This document shows, piece after piece, positions 58,186 to 64,000 of a stretch of 64,000 nucleotides of DNA; the stretch's first letter is position 1, and each line of letters starts with the position of its first letter. Where the stretch lies: positions 5,100,065 through 5,164,064 of the forward strand of contig OZ018416.1 in NCBI GenBank assembly GCA_963969595.1, in the 5' to 3' direction. Origin of the DNA: Neckera pumila. Its lineage: Eukaryota > Streptophyta > Bryopsida > Hypnales > Neckeraceae. The notes beneath the pieces were generated by a model that did not search any database, was not told where the DNA came from, and saw only the letters and a list, made by a program, of their open reading frames with translations. Both the position numbers and the translations under genes were made by a program.

Positions 58186-58584
58186 AGGTAGCGAACCCAT
58201 TTTTAATCATCTAATCCCCTGATTTCCAACCTATAGGCATGTTCCCTTTCTAACCATAGACTGTTTAATTGAGGTGTAGGTCAGGGAGCAACTGTGGAGC
58301 ATTATGATTGGCTACGAGGCTCTCAATATTGCAACCAATCTTTGGTCAACTTTGCAATCACCTTGACTGTGGTCAAAAATAGAAAGGTCTATATTACCAT
58401 TAGAGGTCGAAGAGAATCTTCCACTAAAAAATTCATAGTAATTACGTATTTTATAGTAAAATTATGGAAAAATATGCAGTCCTTCCAAACTCTACTTCTG
58501 TACATGGGAAAAATTACACACTCAAAAAACCTGCGCTCCAAATATGCGTAATTGCTTAAGTGGTTGGAAATGGGTCAGATACCT
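58186..58584. mobile_element. TA-flanked MITE, 399 bp
   Basis: Ends AGGTAGCGAACCC and GGGTCAGATACCT are flanked by TA (58184-58185 and 58585-58586). The interior keeps the 'gatttccaacctatagg' and 'gcttaagtggttgg' family blocks. Confidence 0.72.
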
Positions 58585-58586
58585 TA

Positions 58587-59741
58587 AATGCTGGAAAGAT
58601 TCACTTGCAAGACCACAATGCTTGCTCTTCCTCAATAGCTTTAGATTTTGTGTAGTTGTTTCCACTCAATGACCTCTTTGAAGCAACACTCAAAGCAAAG
58701 CAATGGCAGAATTGCAAATCTAAAGAAAGGTAACATCACAACACTGAAATCCAAACCACAAACCACCTCTACAAGAAATAGTGGAGGGGGCAATAAATCC
58801 GCTCAAACAGTGTGTTTTTTTCCAACAATCTGGTGCAAAATTGCACCAAATTTTATGGCCTAGCACCATGCCTATCGAAAAAAATGGTACTAAAAAGGTG
58901 GGAAATTGTCAAAAAACTTCAAATAAAAAAAAATCTTGAATGAAATTGCCAAACTGTAGATGAAATTGAATTATGGATATGTGATATGTTCTAATATGAT
59001 ATTTTCTACCCAATATGAATGTTGAAATTTGGAGCACCACTAGAACATTCAATATCGCCACTTTGGCACTTCATTAAAAATGAAAAAAAAAAAAACTGCG
59101 CTCAAAAGTTCAATATCCTTTGAGAACGAAATCATATCCAGATGTTTGTTCCTAAGACACGGTAGTTGCAAGCGCGCGCGCACACATACATATATCTCCG
59201 ACGCTGCTCATCCAAATCTCTTGGAGACACTTTCATACTATTCCTTTAAAAATTCTCAGAGTCCAACATAAGAAACAATGTGGTTTAGTATTATAACATT
59301 CACTTGTATGATATATGAGGGATATTTTGGAACTATCGAAGTTTCTAATAGTACATCGAAAAACGATGCAACTGCCCAATGCAAACTGCGATAATCTCGA
59401 CAATTAAGCACAAATCGATTCCTGAACCATGTTATATTTCCAGCTTGAAGTAACTATACAAGCCTCAATATATATATAATTTGAATTACAGAAAGGTTGT
59501 CTCCTCCCTGTCTGTTTTAGAACGTATGGAAAAATTGTCCACTTTCCAGCCTCACAACACTGAAAATCATTTGCATAGTTCTCTGATGAGTTTGGCGCCA
59601 ACTTCGTTTACTCCGCCAAATCTTCTGAGTCACTAAGTACTTCCACTCTCTGTCACGGAATTTGTCAGGTCTCTTTTTCCAATATTTGAAGCTCAAGGAA
59701 CAATTTTATTACAGTGCAATGAAAAGGTCTCCCACCCAAGG
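58587..59741. other. 3' flank of the uridine kinase gene, no gene seen
   Basis: The sequence is AT-rich with scattered small frames. A GCGC/CACA dinucleotide run lies near 59172-59190. The 3' UTR of the uridine kinase-like gene is expected at the right end. Confidence 0.4.
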
Positions 59742-62700
59742 TCAGGTCTTGCCGTTGGGCTCAATTGGCACCTTGTACATAAGCTCTGGGCCACCATCAT
59801 CCGTTCCGAAATAGCGGTCGCCAAATTCACCCATTCCTGGTACTACACGGTATTCATCGTTCAACCCTGCATCGATTTCCGAAGTAACTATCTTTAAAAG
59901 AGGGAACTTCTTGCACACTGCGTGAATACCCTCTGGAGCCTGCAAAACGGTAGAGGAAGTACACACATTCACAAGGAAAGTCAGAAGTACTTCCAAGTTC
60001 CAATTTTGAATTTTGAATTTAGACCTTGGATGAGAAAGTTATGACTTCAGTCAAAGTTGGACTCTATACATTACCAATCAGAAAGTTAATTGAAGCAATT
60101 GAACTCAGAGCAATTTACAATCAGCTCCACTAATATCACACCTTGTCTTCTTTCAACAGAACTCTAGGGAACAGACGTCCACAGTTCAAAAACTCACTCT
60201 GTACTCTTTAGTATCATGTTACAATTAAATGACACAATCAGGAGAAAAAGGGCTCTCTAGACCACCTTCCTAAATCCTGCAGCCCCAAGTACTTCTTAAA
60301 GTCACATTTGCAAGCAACACCATTGACAATTCACAATGTTGCATTGATAGTCACGTGCGTTTCGGGCACTTTAGTGTGATGCTAAAAGGTCTAGGTGCAA
60401 CTCATAAATAATAAATGCTGATGTAGAGCTTACCGATATAAGATTCAGGAAAATTATATGGGATTCTGGAACTCCTTTCTGTATCAACAATAATATAGCT
60501 TGAATTGCCGAATTTCCTGCAAGACGGGATCCAGTGCAACAGTTTCTGAGCATTTCACTAACGAACGAAGACTCCAGGGTCTTGTTGCATAGTCCGCGAG
60601 CTGCTATCTAAAAGCAAAACTATGGGGACTTGTTGACAAGAAGTGGCACGCAGCACTAGAAGGGTAAGGTAAGATGTGAAAAAAATGTAACCTGTTCCCA
60701 AAATGGGGTCCATAAGTAGGACGTGACGATCAGCTATGTCCCGAGGCAGTTTTTCATAGATCAGCTACAGCACACATGGATAACAAGTCAGCATATTTCA
60801 TTCGAGGGCTGAAACATTACTCAAGCCCCATAACTACTATAACGTGCTGAATTTACACAAGCAGTCAGAATTGCGCATCACGTTCTTAGGGCGCTAACAA
60901 ACTACTTCTGCCCGGCCGACATTGCATGGCATGAAAAATAAATGAAAGGTCTTTCTCTTCTTCATTTCATGGACATTCAAGCAATAGTGCCTGGAACAAG
61001 ATCACTCGCAGGTTCATTGCCATTTCAACTTTCATGTGCCACATAGGATGCCCCAATGAAAAAATAACTCCCTTCCCATTCCTTAAGTGAGGTAGAATCT
61101 TGCTCGAATATACTAGACATGCTTCTATCTCATTGCCTCTCCTCTAGTTTTCCTCTAGAGTATGGTAAGTCTCTCATACCCATAAAATGGTCATAAAAAT
61201 TGTACCTGTTTCCCATTGTCTCCTTCCCGATGTATCAAGATCTTTCCAATCTTGATGCCTTTGCAGCAAGCCCGTAGTGCGTTCTCCATACTCTCGCCAC
61301 TAGTTTATCAAAACCCATCACCCTCGATTAGCATGTCACAAACAATGTCAAGAGACCAACCCTATCGACTGTAGACAGGACGCGCTAAACCTAAAGTCCA
61401 AAATTTATCCAGCAGCAGCACCTTTTAGGAATCATTAAGCATTATCTAGTGACCACTCGGAATACAAACTTCAAGCTCGGTTCTCACAATATCTATTGCC
61501 GAAGTACAAGTTGAAAATGTGTCACTTATAGTCAATCGTAAATGAAGAAAATGATACCTTCTTATTATGGATACGCCGCAAAGTTGCTTGCAGAAGTCCA
61601 CTCCAACATATATTGAACCTATATCGATTGCCAAGACACAAAGTAAACAGGAAATATCGTGAGCAGCTCTATTCCACATAAGTTGCGACTACTGGAGGGA
61701 GTTAAAAGTAAACCTAAAGACAGCATGAATGGGCCAAATAGTGCACCTGTCGGCGTGATTACTTGCTTCTCAGTGAATGGCAAATGACCCAGTCCATGCT
61801 CCACTATCTAAAAGCAGCAATTCAACCAGCTCAGTTATTAGTATTTCAAAATAGTCGTTCAGTATGGAGCCCAGTAAGCTCGAAAAGATGGTGGCAATGA
61901 AGATGGCAAACTAACGCTGGTAAAAAGATTATGCAAATTAACTGATTGACATACCAAGCGAATTAGACGATCAGAATAGAAGACGAAATCATGTTTTGAT
62001 GTATCTTGATCTCGAATCAGGGTATGCATACCCCGAACCTAGTTTGACAAGAAACACAGAGTTAGGGTCAATAATGCTCATTTATACGAGATATTGGTTT
62101 TTTACATGAAAAAGTAGTAGGTTCTAATTAACTGGCATAAGAGCTAGTCATGCATCTGATTCTGAATTCATTTGTGCAGATAAGTTGACACCAAATATGT
62201 TAGAAGTACTGTTGCCTCATTATCCCATTCCACCTATACAACATTCAATATTACATCCATACTACATTCGAAACTGTAAATAAAGATACAGGATAATGTG
62301 GACTATTCAAAAGTCATTTGCCTTTTTGAAATATTTGTCAGCTCACCTGGAAGGTAGACTGAATCACAAAAACATTTGGGTAGATCTTGCGAAGGTCATG
62401 TTGACCCAGTTTGGTGCGTATATGTTGCACAATGAGATCGATAGCCACATGATTATCTCCTCCACGGGGCAAGATCACATCGGCATACTTCTTCGTTGGC
62501 AGCACAAAATCATCAAAAGCCGGTTTCACAAACTTCCCATACTGCAAAGGCGCACACACACTAAGGCTTAATTTACAAAATAGGAGCAGGTAATTGAAAG
62601 ACAAAATGAGCACGAAACTGATATTAAAACTAACGAGTCTCAACTCCATGGTAGGTCTATCATGATAACATGAAGGAGAGTAAAGTTGCTTTAATACTCT

Positions 62701-63957
62701 AAATGTAAGAAACCAAAGCATGGCAAGTAGTGATCAGCTTGCCTGCTCTATTACGCCATTTACGTCTCTGCCTCTCTCCAAGGTATCCCGTTTAATCCTT
62801 CTTGCCAACCTAACATCAGCATCTGCATTGCAAAGTTCAAGATGAGTCCCCAAATACGTGGCTTCCGTGTCTAAGATCGAATTACAAGAGCCTTCAGAAC
62901 GAATTGGAGTAAGAGCAGAGCTTACTTGCACTGAAGGAGGAATATTTTGCAATGCTAACCTGTATCAACAAAAATCTTCATGTTCATGTACTCACGAACA
63001 CGAGCATCATGGAAGATCAGTATCCCCTCCACGATAATCACATCAGAAGCGTTCACCTGCAATGCCCAGAAAAGGTCAGAAAAAGGTCAAAAACAATCCG
63101 TCACTGATAGTAGTCATTAAAACATTGGGGAGCATTCAAAGCGAAGGACTAAATTCTACCTTGCGAAACTTATCGGAGCATCGTTGATGGCTCTTGAAAT
63201 CGTACTCAGGTATCTTTATGGGTTGATTAGCTTTCAACTGCTTCAGGCATTCAAGTAGCGCCTCCGTATCAAATGCATCTAACACAGGGAATGAGTCTCA
63301 ATGAGTTAAGAAAATAAAGACAGCTCGTAAAACAAAGAGTTGTAGCACGCAGAGGTAATCGGGTTGTCAACTGACCCTAGCTGCAGTAGTCGCTACAAAC
63401 TCCCACTTCAGACGCTTGCATAAGACATCATCATATACTGAGTGAGGAAACTTTGATCCCAAGAGAGTTTGGCTCAAATAGTACCCAAAGTGGGATCTCA
63501 AGAGCTTTTGTATCGATCTCCAAATAATAGCTTAAACTCCTACGTATTGCTTGAAATACCCAACCCATCATAGATGATGAAAAATGCGATGGTACAGCAC
63601 TAGAAGCGCAGTGTTGCAGCACAAGTAGAATAACACCAAACCAAAAACGGAGACAGCAATTTGAACTAGATACCTTGTTATTAGGTCAACGCTGAAGCCC
63701 CGACTAAAACAAGCACTTCAACAGAACACAATTTCAAGCTATTATTCAGCTTTGAAGAAAAATTCACAGATTCAGGAGAAAATCCGTTCACCAACCTGGA
63801 TGGTCAAAATTATAATCCACAACTTTGGCCGACTCCTCCGGCGTCAGGCCCCGGTAAAACGAGTCTTGGTTGACAAGCACCACACGGTGATCATGAAGCT
63901 GTTGAATGATCATGTCACATACAGTCGTCTTCCCAGATGCAGTTCCCCCAGCCACTC
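59742..63957 (-). CDS. UKL: Uridine kinase / uracil phosphoribosyltransferase-like fusion, UKL type (12 exons seen; N-terminus beyond the window)
   Basis: The exons are 63796-63957, 63160-63278, 62960-63056, 62743-62822, 62347-62541, 61955-62038, 61747-61807, 61558-61618, 61206-61299, 60692-60764, 60434-60516 and 59742-59939; every phase agrees. The first exon seen starts at an acceptor, so the start codon lies to the right of base 64000. The N-terminal half is uridine kinase: P-loop GGTASGKTT, '[10 protein letters not shown]', '[10 protein letters not shown]', '[17 protein letters not shown]' and '[13 protein letters not shown]'. The C-terminal half is UPRT-like: '[17 protein letters not shown]', the PRPP-loop region 'DPILGTGNSA' and '[12 protein letters not shown]'. 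The intron after 62743 has a GC donor (CAG|GCAAGC). In plants UKL proteins phosphorylate uridine and cytidine for pyrimidine salvage, and the UPRT half is thought to be largely inactive. A transit peptide, if any, lies outside the window. Confidence 0.96.
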
Positions 63958-64000
63958 CTGTGATTCAATAGAACACAAATTCAGGCCATGAACGAAGCAA

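Noticed and set aside
62734..62952. Unspliced 72-codon frame over uridine kinase exon 62743-62822
   Set aside because: It reads through intron sequence on both sides. The real exon is defined by family conservation and phase.

Overview
This window is nuclear DNA from a land plant. The evidence is a LysM receptor-like kinase, a plant-type ANTH clathrin adaptor, a plant-type uridine kinase/UPRT fusion, an intron-containing elongator tRNA-Met of the plant type, and a short interstitial run of plant telomere-like CCCTAAA. Genes are sparse, the intergenic DNA is very AT-rich, and it is packed with small transposable elements. I cannot name the species. The general look suggests a non-seed plant (bryophyte, lycophyte or fern), but that is a weak guess.

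Five protein genes are supported, all on the minus strand and all with introns. (1) 3560-5916: a two-exon LysM receptor-like kinase of the LYK4/5-NFR5 type, with HKD and NFG in place of HRD and DFG. (2) 37000-38918: a two-exon membrane-anchored dual-specificity phosphatase-like protein whose 1.2 kb intron holds two tRNA genes, Val(UAC) and elongator Met(CAU). (3) 46745-48744: a two-exon ANTH-domain clathrin assembly protein. (4) 51325-55610: an eight-exon SMG9-like nonsense-mediated-decay factor. (5) 59742 to the right edge: a uridine kinase/uracil phosphoribosyltransferase-like protein lacking only its N-terminal exon(s). Exon joins were made by hand from splice sites, reading phase and family conservation. 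Genes 4 and 5 each need one GC-AG intron. These are unrelated housekeeping or signalling genes and nothing suggests they are co-regulated.

The rest (about 1-3.5 kb, 7.6-36 kb, 39.3-46.3 kb and 49.3-51.2 kb, plus scattered sites) is transposon-derived. Two non-autonomous families dominate. One has CCCCTAAAGG-type termini, is about 0.92 kb long and sits exactly between TTAA duplications, which is the signature of piggyBac-like elements. Three of its insertions can be checked against uninterrupted relatives inside this same window. The other has AGGTA(g/a)..CACC-type termini and TA duplications (Tc1/mariner or Stowaway-like), with at least 14 copies of 137 bp to 1.1 kb. Single examples include a CACTA element with a perfect 3-bp duplication and a 352-bp internal inverted repeat, a Mutator-like MITE with a 9-bp duplication, PIF/Harbinger-like MITEs with TTA duplications, and several 5'-truncated LINE 3' ends. 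Nesting reaches three or four levels. No intact transposase or reverse transcriptase was found.

A diverged segmental duplication (about 41.23-43.03 kb and 43.50-46.32 kb) supplies an empty-site/filled-site comparison for three different insertions. This makes it the most informative part of the repeat landscape.
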